Below, piece by piece: positions 1 through 9,436 of a DNA stretch of 63,631 nt. Within the stretch, counting starts at the first letter, position 1; each line of letters starts with the position of its first letter. Below the pieces are notes generated by a model. That model worked only from the letters and a program-made list of their open reading frames with translations. It was not told where the DNA came from and ran no database searches. The translations under genes were made by a program, and so were the position numbers. This DNA is from Prevotella sp. (GTDB taxonomy: Bacteria > Bacteroidota > Bacteroidia > Bacteroidales > Bacteroidaceae), in assembly GCA_017548275.1 (NCBI GenBank), contig JAFZAH010000017.1:1-63631 (forward strand), written 5' to 3'.

Positions 1-122
1 ATTAAACCTCAAACCCCTCTCTTTCCAAATATAACTCTCGCAGATGTACGAAACCCGCTGTTTTGTGTATGAATTAAGAAATGTACGATTTCAGAAAGGT
101 TATAATAAATGCGTGGTAACAA

Positions 123-157
123 TATCCCCCCGCCTTTCTGATAGAAGCGGGGGGATA
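123..157 (-). terminator. Terminator hairpin after fumarase
   Basis: An 11-bp perfect stem (123-133 with 147-157, C-rich on the + strand) encloses a 13-nt loop. It lies just past the fumarase stop codon. No strong T-tract follows on the minus strand, so termination efficiency is uncertain. Confidence 0.6.
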
Positions 158-164
158 AGTGTTA

Positions 165-1790
165 TCACAGCGTCTTGAAGAAGTCGTTTCCTTTGTCATC
201 GACGAGGATGAAGGCGGGGAAGTCTTCGACGCGGATTTTCCAGATGGCTTCCATGCCCAGTTCGGGATATTCCACGCACTCAATCGACTTGATGCTCTCC
301 TGCGACAGCACTGCTGCCACACCACCGATGGTGCCGAGGTAGAATCCTCCATGTTTCTTGCAGGCATCGGTCACGGCTTGTGTGCGGTTGCCCTTGGCTA
401 TCATCACCAGCGATGCACCGTGGTCTTGGAACTCGTCCACGTACGGGTCCATGCGGTTGGCTGTGGTGGGTCCCATCGAGCCGCAGGGATAGCCCTCCGG
501 TGTCTTGGCGGGTCCGGCGTAGAGCACGGGATGGTCTTTAAAGTAAGCGGGCATCTCCTCGCCGGCGTCAAGGCGGGCTTTCAGTTTGGCGTGTGCGATG
601 TCGCGTGCCACGATGATGGTACCGTTCAGGCTGACACGGGTCGAGACGGGATATTTGGTCAGTTCCTCGCGCACGGCGTCAATGCCCTTGTCGAGATCGA
701 TGACCACGCCCTTGGCACCCTCGCCGGGACGACGCATCTCTTCGGGGATGAGTTCGGTGGGGTTGCTGTCCATCTTCTCGAGCCACACACCGTCGGCGTT
801 GATCTTAGCCTTGATGTTACGGTCGGCGCTGCACGATACGCCCATGCCGATGGGGCAGGATGCGCCGTGACGCGGCAGGCGGATGACGCGGATGTCATGA
901 GCCAGTGCCTTACCGCCGAACTGTGCGCCCAAACCGATCTTCTCAGCCTCGCGCAGCAGTTTCTCCTCCAGGTCGATGTCGCGGAATGCGCGGCCTGTCT
1001 CGTCGCCAGTGGTAGGCAGACTGTCGTAGTATTTGATGGAGGCGAGTTTCACGGTCAGCAGGTTCTTCTCTGCTGATGTGCCGCCGATGACGAAGGCGAT
1101 GTGGTAGGGAGGGCAGGCTGCCGTACCTAACGACTTCATCTTCTCCACGAGGAAGGGCAGCAAAGTGCCTTCATTCTGGATGGTGGCCTTGGTCATCGGG
1201 TAGAAGTAGGTTTTGTTGGCCGAACCGCCGCCTTTGGCTACCATCACGAAGCGGTATTCGCAACCTTCCACAGCCTCGATGTCAATCTGTGCGGGCAAGT
1301 TGCAACGGGTGTTCACCTCGTCGTACATATTGAGCGGCGCGTTTTGAGAGTAGCGCAGGTTCTCGTTCACAAACGTGTTATACACGCCGAGGCTCAGTGC
1401 CTCCTCGTCCTCGAAACCGGTCCAAACCTGCTGGCCTTTTTCGCCGTGGATGATGGCGGTGCCGGTGTCCTGGCAGAAGGGCAGCACGCCCTTGCAAGCG
1501 GTCTCGGCATTGCGCAGGAACTGCAGTGCCACGTATTTGTCGTTCTCGCTGGCCTCGGGGTCGCTCAGAATGGCGGCCACTTGCTCGTTGTGACTGCGGC
1601 GAAGCATGAATTCCACATCGTGGAAAGCCTCTTGTGCCAGAAGCGTCAGGGCCTCTTTGCTCACTTTGAGGATGGGGTGGCCCTCAAATTCGCTTAAGCT
1701 GACGCCTTCTTTGGTCAGTAAGCGGTACTCGGTGTCGTCTTTGCCCAATTGAAACATGGGCGCATACTTAAATTCAGGTGTTTTTGCCAT
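165..1790 (-). CDS. Class I fumarate hydratase (iron-sulfur fumarase)
   Basis: This 541-residue enzyme catalyses the reversible hydration of fumarate to malate in the cytoplasm; in Bacteroidales this serves the reductive branch that makes succinate. The sequence matches the two-domain class I (4Fe-4S) type over its full length. Likely cluster cysteines are C106 (in FCQDTG), C226 (in ACPPYH) and C320 (in GMGVSC), whose spacing fits known class I enzymes. Other hallmarks are KGGGSANK near residue 187, the GGTSAEKN loop, and the C-terminal [13 protein letters not shown] and GNRTQAV segments. The ATG at 1790 gives the normal family length. It is transcribed alone, away from the M16 peptidase gene whose start is beyond 4.8 kb. 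The substrate could only be confused with that of a tartrate dehydratase-like paralogue, which is less likely at this length. Confidence 0.95.
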   Translation of the reverse strand: MAKTPEFKYAPMFQLGKDDTEYRLLTKEGVSLSEFEGHPILKVSKEALTLLAQEAFHDVEFMLRRSHNEQVAAILSDPEASENDKYVALQFLRNAETACKGVLPFCQDTGTAIIHGEKGQQVWTGFEDEEALSLGVYNTFVNENLRYSQNAPLNMYDEVNTRCNLPAQIDIEAVEGCEYRFVMVAKGGGSANKTYFYPMTKATIQNEGTLLPFLVEKMKSLGTAACPPYHIAFVIGGTSAEKNLLTVKLASIKYYDSLPTTGDETGRAFRDIDLEEKLLREAEKIGLGAQFGGKALAHDIRVIRLPRHGASCPIGMGVSCSADRNIKAKINADGVWLEKMDSNPTELIPEEMRRPGEGAKGVVIDLDKGIDAVREELTKYPVSTRVSLNGTIIVARDIAHAKLKARLDAGEEMPAYFKDHPVLYAGPAKTPEGYPCGSMGPTTANRMDPYVDEFQDHGASLVMIAKGNRTQAVTDACKKHGGFYLGTIGGVAAVLSQESIKSIECVEYPELGMEAIWKIRVEDFPAFILVDDKGNDFFKTL

Positions 1791-1800
1791 AGTGTTATGA

Positions 1801-1906
1801 TTGTTGAATTACGAATGTTGAATGGTCGCTTCGCGATGAAGAATTATGAATTGTGAATTGTCAATTGTGAATTATGAATTGTCAATTGTGAATTGTGAAT
1901 TGAAAA
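1801..1906. repeat. Low-complexity GAATTGTCAATT-type repeat
   Basis: About 100 nt between the M16 peptidase and fumarase genes consist of imperfect iterations of a word close to GAATTGTCAATTGTGAATT. The same word recurs at 23571-23612 and, inside a gene, at 51907-51942. Confidence 0.75.
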
Positions 1907-4813
1907 TCATTTCTCAAAAATATCCTCTGTGCTCAGGCGCTTGATGGGGCCTATCTTCTGCAGGAAGTCCATGTCGAGTTCTTTCTCATCGCCGAGGATG
2001 ATGTAGCGGTAGGTCTTACCTGTCATGTTCTTCTTCTCGAAGTTGACGATGTCTTGCAGTGTGAGTCCGGGCAGTGCTTCATAGGTAATTTCTCCCTCAG
2101 TGCGGTCCAGTCCCTTTTTCTTTGTCCAATAGTAGGTGGTGAGGACGTTGAACTTCGTGGTGCGCTGACTTTGCAGGTTCTTGATGAGACTCTGCTTAGC
2201 GATGTCGAACGCAGCCTGACTCTGCGGGATGGTGTCGATGATGTTATTGAACACGCGGATGCAGTCGGGCATCTTATCGTTTTGCGAGACGATGTAGGTG
2301 TAGTACATCTCGGGGTGATTGATGCGGTTGGGGCTGACATAACTGGCTCCCGCGCTGTATGCCAGTCCACGGCTCTCACGCAACTCTTGGAACACGATGC
2401 CGTTCATTCCGCTGCCGAAATAGGCGTTGAACAACGACCTCACAGGCAGTTCCTCCTTGTTGTAAGGCTTGTTCTCGTTGTGGTATTGCATCATGTAGAT
2501 GTTTTTCGCGTCGTAAGGGGCGATGATGACCTCATTTTGAGGCGTGGGTTGCATGGTGTATTCCTTGCCTGCGGGAGGTGCGGCAAGTTTCTTCGCAGTC
2601 TTATGAGTCTTGGCCAGCACGTCGTTCAGTTCTTTCTCGGTCATCGGACCATAATACATCACAGTATGCTCCCATTCACCAAGACGCTTCAACTGGTCAA
2701 GCATGGCTTGCGGGTCAGCGGCGCGCAACTCTTTCTCTGACAGGGTGTTCAGATAATTGTTATAGGGACCCTCTATCCCGTATTGATTCAGTCGTGAGAA
2801 ATTCTCGTTCTGGTCTTTCTTCGCGTCCTCACGTTCTTTTATCACGAGATTGACGTATTTGTCGTAAGAGTCGCGGTCACCCTTGGCGTTCTTCAGCAGG
2901 TCTTCGAGCAATGCCAGTGCTTGAGGCATGTTCTCGGTCAGTCCGGAAAGGTTCACTGTGGTGTAGTAGTCGTTGACATTGATATTGTACGAGCAGGCCA
3001 GTTTGTAAAACTCTTGTTTGATTTGTGTTACGGTCTTTTTGTCAGTACCTACATATTCCAGATAACTCGGCGCGAAATCGAATCCGCGGACGTCTTCTGT
3101 TCCGAAATCATACATAAAAGAGAGGTCGAACAACCCGTCTTCGGTGTTCTGCTTGTAGAGCAGGGGCAGTTTGTTCGAGGTTTTTGTTACCGTCAGGTCT
3201 TTGTCGAAATCCACAAAACGCAGTTCGATGGGTTTCACGTAGGCGTTTTTCACATCGTTGAGGAAGTTGCTGCTCAGGTCGCGGTTCGAGGGGATGGCGG
3301 TGATTTCGGGCTTTTCAATCTTTTTCTGGCTGGTGTCTTCTCCGATGCGTTTATACACGCAGATGAAGTTGTCATCGCGCAGGTGGCGGCGGGCGAAGTC
3401 GGTGAGTTGCTCTTTCGTCATCTTCGACTGTCGGTCCAGTCGTCCGGCCACATCAGCCCAGTCGGCTCCGTTGATGAAGGCATCGACCATTTCCGACACG
3501 CGGCTGCGGTTGTTTTGCATTGAGCGGAAGTAATTCAGCCGCTTGTTGTTGATGACAGATTGCAGCAGGTCGTCGTCGAACTCGCCGCGCTTGAATTTCT
3601 CCAATTCCTCGAGTATCAGCGTGCGCAGTTCTTCCAGACTTTGGTTGTCCTTCGGATTGCCGCCGATAATGAATGCGGAATAGTCCATCATGGTCTGTGT
3701 GCCGGCAAATACGCTGCGTGTCTTCATCGTCTGCTCCAGATCCACCTCGAAAAGTCCGGCCTTGCCGTTGGCGAGCATGTCGCCAATCACATCGAGTGTG
3801 TCATTCTCGGCTGAGCGGCCCTCGCCGAATCGCCATGCCATCATCAGGTTCTCAGCCTCCAGTCCCACAACAGTGGTGTCGCGGACGGCAGTGATGGGTG
3901 CCTGTGCGGGGAAAGTGGGCAGGGTGAGCGTCTCGCTCTTCTTCCATGAACCGAAGTAGCGGTCGATGATGCTGATGACCTCATCGGGGTCGAAGTCGCC
4001 TGCCATGCAGATGGCGATGTTGTTGGGCACATAGTAGCGGTGGAAATAGTTCTTGATGTTGGTGATGGAGGGGTTCTTCAGGTGCTCCTGCGTACCGATT
4101 GTGGTCTGGGTACCATAGGGGTGGGTGGGGCAGAGCAGGGCGGTGAGCGACTCCCACACCTTGCGCGAGTCTTGCGCCATGCCGATGTTCTTCTCCTCAT
4201 ACACGGCTTCCAACTCGGTGTGGAATCCGCGTATCACCATGTTCTGGAAACGGTCGGCCTGTACGCGCGCCCAGTTCTCCACCTCATTCGAAGGGATGTT
4301 CTCCACATAGCAGGTCACGTCGAACGAGGTGTAGGCGTTGGTGCCTTGTGAACCGATGGCCGACATCAGTTTGTCGTACTCGTTGGGGATGAAATACTTC
4401 GCCGCCAACTGCGACACGCTGTCTATCTCGTGATAGGCGCGGCGGCGCTCCTCAGGGTCGGTCAGTGTGCGATACACCTCGTAGCGAGCCTCAATGTCGT
4501 CGAGCAATGGTGCCTCGGCTACAGGGTCTGTGGTGCCGAACTGCTTGGTGCCCTTGAACATCAGATGCTCCAGATAGTGGGCCAATCCCGTGGTCTCGGC
4601 GGGGTCGTTGCGGCTTCCGGTGCGCACGGCGATGTGCGCGTCGATGCGCGGTTTCTCCTTGTTGACCGAGAGATACACTTTCAGCCCGTTGTCGAGCGTG
4701 TAGATGCGTGTCTGCATGATGTCGCCAGGCACGGTTTCGTACTTGTAGTTTTGTGCCTGCATGCCCATTCCGATGAGTGCCAGGCAGATAGTTAGAAATG
4801 CTTTTTTCAACAT
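1907..4813 (-). CDS. M16 family zinc peptidase (pitrilysin-like), secreted
   Basis: This 968-residue protein has a signal peptide (residues 1-20, ending MGMQAQ) and the inverted zinc motif HxxEH (H79, E82, H83 in GLAHYLEHLMFKGT), with the distal glutamate expected in the EAVYEEKN helix. Its length fits the duplicated M16 fold: an active N-terminal half and an inactive C-terminal half. Bacteroidetes homologues of this size are periplasmic or envelope peptidases that degrade oligopeptides. The gene lies 52 nt downstream of the orphan methyltransferase gene and may be co-transcribed with it. The physiological substrate cannot be inferred. No truncation or missing catalytic residue is seen. Confidence 0.93.
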   Translation of the reverse strand: MLKKAFLTICLALIGMGMQAQNYKYETVPGDIMQTRIYTLDNGLKVYLSVNKEKPRIDAHIAVRTGSRNDPAETTGLAHYLEHLMFKGTKQFGTTDPVAEAPLLDDIEARYEVYRTLTDPEERRRAYHEIDSVSQLAAKYFIPNEYDKLMSAIGSQGTNAYTSFDVTCYVENIPSNEVENWARVQADRFQNMVIRGFHTELEAVYEEKNIGMAQDSRKVWESLTALLCPTHPYGTQTTIGTQEHLKNPSITNIKNYFHRYYVPNNIAICMAGDFDPDEVISIIDRYFGSWKKSETLTLPTFPAQAPITAVRDTTVVGLEAENLMMAWRFGEGRSAENDTLDVIGDMLANGKAGLFEVDLEQTMKTRSVFAGTQTMMDYSAFIIGGNPKDNQSLEELRTLILEELEKFKRGEFDDDLLQSVINNKRLNYFRSMQNNRSRVSEMVDAFINGADWADVAGRLDRQSKMTKEQLTDFARRHLRDDNFICVYKRIGEDTSQKKIEKPEITAIPSNRDLSSNFLNDVKNAYVKPIELRFVDFDKDLTVTKTSNKLPLLYKQNTEDGLFDLSFMYDFGTEDVRGFDFAPSYLEYVGTDKKTVTQIKQEFYKLACSYNINVNDYYTTVNLSGLTENMPQALALLEDLLKNAKGDRDSYDKYVNLVIKEREDAKKDQNENFSRLNQYGIEGPYNNYLNTLSEKELRAADPQAMLDQLKRLGEWEHTVMYYGPMTEKELNDVLAKTHKTAKKLAAPPAGKEYTMQPTPQNEVIIAPYDAKNIYMMQYHNENKPYNKEELPVRSLFNAYFGSGMNGIVFQELRESRGLAYSAGASYVSPNRINHPEMYYTYIVSQNDKMPDCIRVFNNIIDTIPQSQAAFDIAKQSLIKNLQSQRTTKFNVLTTYYWTKKKGLDRTEGEITYEALPGLTLQDIVNFEKKNMTGKTYRYIILGDEKELDMDFLQKIGPIKRLSTEDIFEK

Positions 4814-4865
4814 ATTGTCAAACTTTTTGATTGACGGTTATTGATGTTATTTTGTTAGATAATAA

Positions 4866-5825
4866 TCAGTTCGCTTTTTGTTCTCCGAATGTATGGCGTT
4901 CCCAGAACACCCCGTCGGCATATCCTTGAATAGAATTGTCACCCCTTGAGTTGATGAGCCGCTTGGCTGCCCACAGGCAATACTCCCGGTTGATTTCTAT
5001 ACCGCAAAAATGTCTTCCGAGTTTTTGAGCCACAACCGCCGTCGTTCCGCTGCCTAAAAAGGGGTCAAATATCTTATCGCCGGGCTTGGAGGAGGCGAGA
5101 ATCAACTTGGCAATCAGCTTCTCTGGTTTTTGGGTGGGATGGTCGGTATTTTCCGGCATAGACCAAAACGGGATGCTGATGTCATCCCAAAAGTTCGAGG
5201 GGTAGGTGATGCGGAAATTCCCCGATTCGGTCTCTTCCCAGTCCTTGGGTTTGCCGTCAACCTTGTACGGGGCCATCACCCTGCGTTTCATCTTGACGGA
5301 CTCTACGTCGAAGTGGTAATCGTTGGGATTCTTCACCGCAAACCAGATGTCCTCCATGGCATTTTTCCAATTCGACTTCGCGCCCCTTCCCTTTTCACGT
5401 TGCCATGTAATCCTGTTCATCAACGTCAGACGCTCCTCGATGACCCTTTGCATGGATGACGTGCATTTCCAGTCTCCACACATATACAGCGAGCCGTCTG
5501 GAGCCAACTTGTCGCAAACCCTAAAAAACCAACTCCGCAAATAATCCTCATAATCTGTCGCTTTCATCGACGAGAACCGTTTGCCGTGAAAATCCTTGTC
5601 AAGATTGTAGGGCGGGTCAATGATGATCAGGTCAAAATATCCGTCAGGAATCGCGTCGATACAGTCTATGAGGTCTGCGTTGACGATACAGTCATCTCTA
5701 AACGACGCCTTGATATCATCCGCAGAAAGAATAAACCTCTCTAAATCTGGTACTTCATCCTCAGAGACTGTCAATGTGCGGTTACGTCCTGCACGGGTCT
5801 TGTGGGGCATAGGGTCAATCCTCAA
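4866..5825 (-). CDS. Orphan DNA adenine methyltransferase (beta class)
   Basis: This 319-residue S-adenosylmethionine-dependent DNA methyltransferase has the catalytic DPPY motif (IIIDPPYNLD, about residue 70) before the AdoMet-binding FxGxG-type motif (DPFLGSGTTAVV, about residue 260). That order defines the beta class of N6-adenine/N4-cytosine enzymes; DPPY favours adenine. The central region (about 140-230) should hold the target-recognition part. No restriction gene is adjacent: neighbours are DUF4954 (upstream, overlapping by 11 nt) and the M16 peptidase. An alternative start at 5810 (MPHKTR) would abolish the overlap. It probably acts as a solitary methyltransferase for regulation or protection. 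The target sequence cannot be read from the protein. Confidence 0.88.
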   Translation of the reverse strand: MRIDPMPHKTRAGRNRTLTVSEDEVPDLERFILSADDIKASFRDDCIVNADLIDCIDAIPDGYFDLIIIDPPYNLDKDFHGKRFSSMKATDYEDYLRSWFFRVCDKLAPDGSLYMCGDWKCTSSMQRVIEERLTLMNRITWQREKGRGAKSNWKNAMEDIWFAVKNPNDYHFDVESVKMKRRVMAPYKVDGKPKDWEETESGNFRITYPSNFWDDISIPFWSMPENTDHPTQKPEKLIAKLILASSKPGDKIFDPFLGSGTTAVVAQKLGRHFCGIEINREYCLWAAKRLINSRGDNSIQGYADGVFWERHTFGEQKAN

Positions 5826-7653
5826 AGTCTTTCTCGTGGTCGAGTTTTTCCAGGAAATTCTCGAGCACTTCTTCTTCCACGTCGCCCATTGCGTATTCTT
5901 TCTCGGCGTCTTTGCGGATTTCCGCTATCCACGCGCGGCGGGCTTTCACGTAGTCCTCATGGATGCGGGCGGCGTCTTCTTCGGTCAACGTCTCCAAACC
6001 GTAATAGTCGAGTATCATGCGGTAAGCCCACGTCCAACGGTATTCGGGATAGTTGGCGTTGATGACAATGAACCGGTCGAGCACCTGGTTGATGTCGTCT
6101 ATCACGCCGTTTTTGATGTCTTCGATGAGTTGGGTCTCTTCGCTCTCGGGCATAAGCAGTCCGCAGAGGTCTATCCAGCGGCCGGTGCCCACAGCGCTCT
6201 TTGGCAGTTCCACACGGTGGCGTTTCAGCACGGCTCCCATGAAGATGCGCAGACCGATGTCGTAGTATTTGATGCCTTTTCGCAGCGACGAGGCGTTGAT
6301 GACATATTCGTGGAAATTGTATGTGGTGACATTCTCGCCCGATGCTTCTTGCAACCGTTCGAGTATCTTCTTTCCCTCAATAATCTCACCCACGGAGAAC
6401 GGGCTGAGCCAGTCGAAATTGACGATGCTCTTCTGGCCGCTCTTGGGTCGCATGTCGCGGTTGGGCCATTTGCGGATGTCGCGGTAGAGTCCCACTGTGG
6501 TGAGATTGCGCCCCGGCGAGAGATACATCGTGTCGCCGTAAGCAATCAGGTAGGAGAACGGCAGGTTGCGTGTGTCGGGGTGGTGCATCAGTTTGCCGAA
6601 GCACACCGAAAACGTGCCGATATGTGCGGGCATGAGCAGATATGCTCCTGAGGCTGTTTTCGTGCCGCGCTCCAGGATGCCGTAATGCATGGGTCCCATC
6701 TTATAGGCATGGTTGCTGAAATTGGTGGCGCTGCCGGCATTGTAGAACGAGAACATGCCTCCGATGAGCAGCGAACTCTTGTGGTGACTGGCAGAGAACG
6801 GACCGCAGAAGGCGGCGCAAGCCTCGCCGTTGGCCATGTAACTGTTGGCGAAAAAGACGCTGCTTTCGGCGGTGAACCCGTTAGTTATCTGACAAGCCTC
6901 GCCCACAAAGCAGTTCTCCAGTTTCACACTGTTCAAAATGGATGAGCCGTCGAAGATGATGGAGTTTTCGCAGATGACGCCCGAACCGATATACACGCTG
7001 GCCTCAGGGATGCTCTTGATGGAGCAGTCGCTCAGACGGCAGGCGCCGATAATCTCGCAGTCGTCGCTGATGTGGGTGTTGGTGATTTCCGATGTGTTGA
7101 CAATCTTCACGCCAAAACCTATCGTGCCCCTTTCCGGAACGGTTTTCTCTATCTCTTTGCGGATGAGCACCTTCAGCGCTTTCATCAACTCCTTGTCCTT
7201 GTGGTGGTTCACCATCAGTGCCGCCACCTGACTGGTCAGTCCGTCGAAGAGCATCACGTTGCCGTCGCCCATCTCGTTGAGCACACTGATCATGTTGCCC
7301 TGTCCGAAGGTCGCTCCCTCGGTGGTCTCGATGGTGTTCACGTTCGAGATGTAGCACTCCTCGCCGATGGTGTAGTTGTTGATGAAGTTGCCGATGTTCT
7401 CAATCAGGCAGTTGTCGCCGATGGTCACGTTGCGCAGTGTGGCATGCTTGATACCTGTATGCTTGCGGAATCCTTGACTCACCTCGATAGTCTTCTCAAA
7501 CACGCCGAGGTTGACCTCGCCGTAAAACGACACATGGCGTATGTTGTCGGGCGTGAAGTCATAAGCCACGTTGATAGCCGTCCAGTCCTCGGCTTTACAT
7601 CCCCGTTCTTCGAGGATGTTAATCTCTTCAATTGTCAGCGATCTGTATTCCAT
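5815..7653 (-). CDS. DUF4954 family protein, left-handed beta-helix (hexapeptide-repeat)
   Basis: This 612-residue protein matches the DUF4954 family common in Bacteroidetes. Residues about 45-370 are rich in short isoleucine/valine-spaced turns (such as TIGDNCLIENIG and SDDCEIIGACRLSDCSI) typical of left-handed parallel beta-helix acyl- or nucleotidyl-transferase-like folds. The C-terminal third is alpha-helical and acidic (ending EKLDHEKDFED). No signal peptide is present, so it is probably cytoplasmic. The function is unknown; the fold suggests a sugar-linked transferase or carrier-like role. The downstream methyltransferase gene overlaps its 3' end by 11 nt, suggesting translational coupling. 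Confidence 0.85.
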   Translation of the reverse strand: MEYRSLTIEEINILEERGCKAEDWTAINVAYDFTPDNIRHVSFYGEVNLGVFEKTIEVSQGFRKHTGIKHATLRNVTIGDNCLIENIGNFINNYTIGEECYISNVNTIETTEGATFGQGNMISVLNEMGDGNVMLFDGLTSQVAALMVNHHKDKELMKALKVLIRKEIEKTVPERGTIGFGVKIVNTSEITNTHISDDCEIIGACRLSDCSIKSIPEASVYIGSGVICENSIIFDGSSILNSVKLENCFVGEACQITNGFTAESSVFFANSYMANGEACAAFCGPFSASHHKSSLLIGGMFSFYNAGSATNFSNHAYKMGPMHYGILERGTKTASGAYLLMPAHIGTFSVCFGKLMHHPDTRNLPFSYLIAYGDTMYLSPGRNLTTVGLYRDIRKWPNRDMRPKSGQKSIVNFDWLSPFSVGEIIEGKKILERLQEASGENVTTYNFHEYVINASSLRKGIKYYDIGLRIFMGAVLKRHRVELPKSAVGTGRWIDLCGLLMPESEETQLIEDIKNGVIDDINQVLDRFIVINANYPEYRWTWAYRMILDYYGLETLTEEDAARIHEDYVKARRAWIAEIRKDAEKEYAMGDVEEEVLENFLEKLDHEKDFED

Positions 7654-7676
7654 ATAATTTGGTTGTAGGTTTTAGT

Positions 7677-7778
7677 GTTTAGTGTTCTAATCTCTCACCT
7701 CCAACCTCTCACCTCAATGGTAATCCCTTGCCCCTCAGAAGGTCTCTTGCCCCTTGCTCCCTGCTCCCTGCCCCTCAT
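7677..7778. repeat. Low-complexity CTCTCACCTC / CTTGCTCC repeats
   Basis: The gap between hflX and the DUF4954 gene contains two runs of repeated short words: CTCTCACCTCCAAC-like (7690-7715) and CTTGCCCCTTGCTCC-like (7728-7778). The second word recurs at 44996-45034. Confidence 0.7.
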
Positions 7779-7781
7779 AAG

Positions 7782-9032
7782 TTACTCTTCCACATTGTCG
7801 TACAGGAAATCGTTGTAGGGATATTTCTGTACGTGCAGTTCGCGCACTTTCTTGTAAAGCACCTCGCGGAACTCGTCGATGTTGATTTTCTCGCGGGCGG
7901 AGATGAAGAGGCAGTTTTCTTGCAACTTCGCCATCCACGTGCGTTTCAGTTCGTCGAGCGAGATGTTCTCTTTCGTGGGCGGGGTCAGGTCGTCGGGTTC
8001 TTTCTCCGTCCAGCGGTAGGCGTCTATCTTGTTGAACACAATGATTGACGGTTTGTCGGAGCAGCCCAGTTCTTTGAGCGTCTGCTCCACCACCTGTATC
8101 TGTTCCTCGAAATCGGGATGCGAGATGTCCACCACATGCAGCAGCAGGTCAGCCTCACGTGTCTCGTCAAGGGTCGATTTGAAAGAGTCCACCAGGTCGG
8201 TGGGCAGTTTGCGGATGAATCCCACGGTATCGGCCAAGAGGAACGGCAGATTCTCGACCACCACCTTGCGTACGGTCGTGTCGAGTGTGGCGAAGAGTTT
8301 ATTCTCGGCAAACACCTCGCTTTTTGCCAACATGTTCATGATGGTCGATTTGCCCACATTGGTGTAGCCCACGAGTGCCACGCGTATCAGTCGCCCGCGG
8401 TTCTTCCGTTGTGTGGTCTTCTGCTTGTCTATCTCTACAAGCCGTTGTTTCAGCAGCGTCATCCGTTGCAGGATGATACGCCGGTCCATCTCCAACTGCG
8501 TCTCACCCGGTCCGCGCAGACCCACGCTGCCTTTGCCGCCGCCCGAACCCGAACCGCCGCCCTGACGTTCCAAGTGCGTCCACAGGCGTTGCAATCGGGG
8601 TAACATATAGCGGTATTGCGCCAGTTCCACCTGCGTCTTCGCGTTGGCGGTCTGAGCGCGCATGGCAAAGATATCGAGTATGAGTGATGTGCGGTCCAGA
8701 ATTTTCACCTTCAGTTCCGCCTCGATGTTGCGCAATTGCTTGGCCGACAGTTCATCGTCGAAGATAACCATACCTATCTCGCGTTCAGCATCCTCCTCGG
8801 CCTTGATGTAGTCTTTGATTTCTTGCAGTTTACCCTTGCCCACGTAAGTGGTCATGTTAGGTCCGCCCACACGTTGTATGAACCGCTTCACAGTCACAGC
8901 ACCGGCGGTATCGGCCAGAAACTCCAACTCATCGAGGTATTCTTTGGTTTTTTCTTCGTCTTGTTCCTTGGTAATCAGTCCAACCAGTATGGCGGTCTCC
9001 GCCTTCACCTCGGATATGATAAATTCCTTCAT
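7782..9032 (-). CDS. hflX: GTPase HflX
   Basis: This 416-residue ribosome-associated GTPase belongs to the family that splits or rescues stalled 50S/70S ribosomes under stress. Visible features are the N-terminal HflX domain with its glycine-rich linker (GGGSGSGGGKGSVGLRGPGETQLE), a P-loop GYTNVGKST, the G3 segment DTVGFIRKLPTDLV and the G4 motif NKID. The coiled segment rich in Q, R and K (MTLLKQRLVEIDKQK) precedes the G domain as usual. The length is normal. It forms the last core gene before the accessory island that begins at about 9.1 kb. Confidence 0.96.
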   Translation of the reverse strand: MKEFIISEVKAETAILVGLITKEQDEEKTKEYLDELEFLADTAGAVTVKRFIQRVGGPNMTTYVGKGKLQEIKDYIKAEEDAEREIGMVIFDDELSAKQLRNIEAELKVKILDRTSLILDIFAMRAQTANAKTQVELAQYRYMLPRLQRLWTHLERQGGGSGSGGGKGSVGLRGPGETQLEMDRRIILQRMTLLKQRLVEIDKQKTTQRKNRGRLIRVALVGYTNVGKSTIMNMLAKSEVFAENKLFATLDTTVRKVVVENLPFLLADTVGFIRKLPTDLVDSFKSTLDETREADLLLHVVDISHPDFEEQIQVVEQTLKELGCSDKPSIIVFNKIDAYRWTEKEPDDLTPPTKENISLDELKRTWMAKLQENCLFISAREKINIDEFREVLYKKVRELHVQKYPYNDFLYDNVEE

Positions 9033-9112
9033 TCTTCGTCAGTTTCACTTAGATTTTGCAAAAATAATCAATTATTTCGAAAGTAACGAAGTAATAAAGA
9101 AAAAAGTAAAAC

Positions 9113-9141
9113 AAAAACCTCCGACAACTCGTGGCAGAGGT
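9113..9141 (-). terminator. Repeated-module terminator, copy 1
   Basis: On the minus strand this reads ACCTCTGCCAC-gagtt-GTCGGAGGT followed by TTTTTGTTTT, a Rho-independent terminator placed after the small gene ending at 9187. Near-identical hairpins occur at 10480-10508 and 12835-12863. Confidence 0.7.
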
Positions 9142-9186
9142 CTAAGGAAATCTAAAGTCCCTAAATGATTTGATTTTGATGCTTAT

Positions 9187-9432
9187 TTACGATAGGATTT
9201 CTGTTTTGAGCTGTTTAGCTCGTTCCTCAACAATCTTTTTCCACAAGTCGGAATCCTGAAGTTTTGCCATATGGATGCGTTCTTTGTATTTCTCATAGAA
9301 CGCAATGGCACTCATCGAATTGTCATTGAACAAATAGCTATAACAACGGTCTCCATTTTTTGTTAAACATTTAATTTCACGATGCAAATTTAAATGAGGT
9401 CTACGCCAACTTGTGGCAGCGGTTAAACACAT
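9187..9432 (-). CDS. Small hypothetical protein, start uncertain
   Basis: The open frame is 81 codons, but its first 14 or so residues (TAATSWRRPHLN) are translated from a copy of the island's hairpin repeat and from a TAAATTTG promoter-like box at 9385-9392. Those residues are therefore unlikely to be genuine. A more credible product starts at the internal methionine of MSAIAFYEKY, giving a basic, helical peptide of about 42 residues (KERIHMAKLQDSDLWKKIVEERAKQL). No family is recognised. It follows the metallopeptidase gene by 4 nt and could be the remnant of a larger gene. Confidence 0.35.
   Translation of the reverse strand: MCLTAATSWRRPHLNLHREIKCLTKNGDRCYSYLFNDNSMSAIAFYEKYKERIHMAKLQDSDLWKKIVEERAKQLKTEILS
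9396..9424 (-). repeat. Degenerate copy of the terminator module
   Basis: The core CGCCAACTTGTGGCAG is shared with the three hairpin terminators of this island, but here the outer arm and T-tract are lost. The flanking CACGATGCAAA (9379-9389) is shared with the copy near 12.84 kb. It lies directly after the metallopeptidase stop codon. Confidence 0.6.
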
Positions 9433-9436
9433 GGTT

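Noticed and set aside
159-1076. Plus-strand frame of 305 codons opposite fumarase
   Set aside because: It is the antisense shadow of a strongly conserved gene, a common effect of GC-biased codons.
1813-1906. CRISPR-like array in the AATTGT repeats
   Set aside because: There are no unique spacers of constant length; it is a degenerate short-word repeat without cas genes.
9187-9432. Full 81-residue reading of the small gene
   Set aside because: Its N-terminus translates a repeat copy and a promoter-like box, so only the shorter form is plausible.
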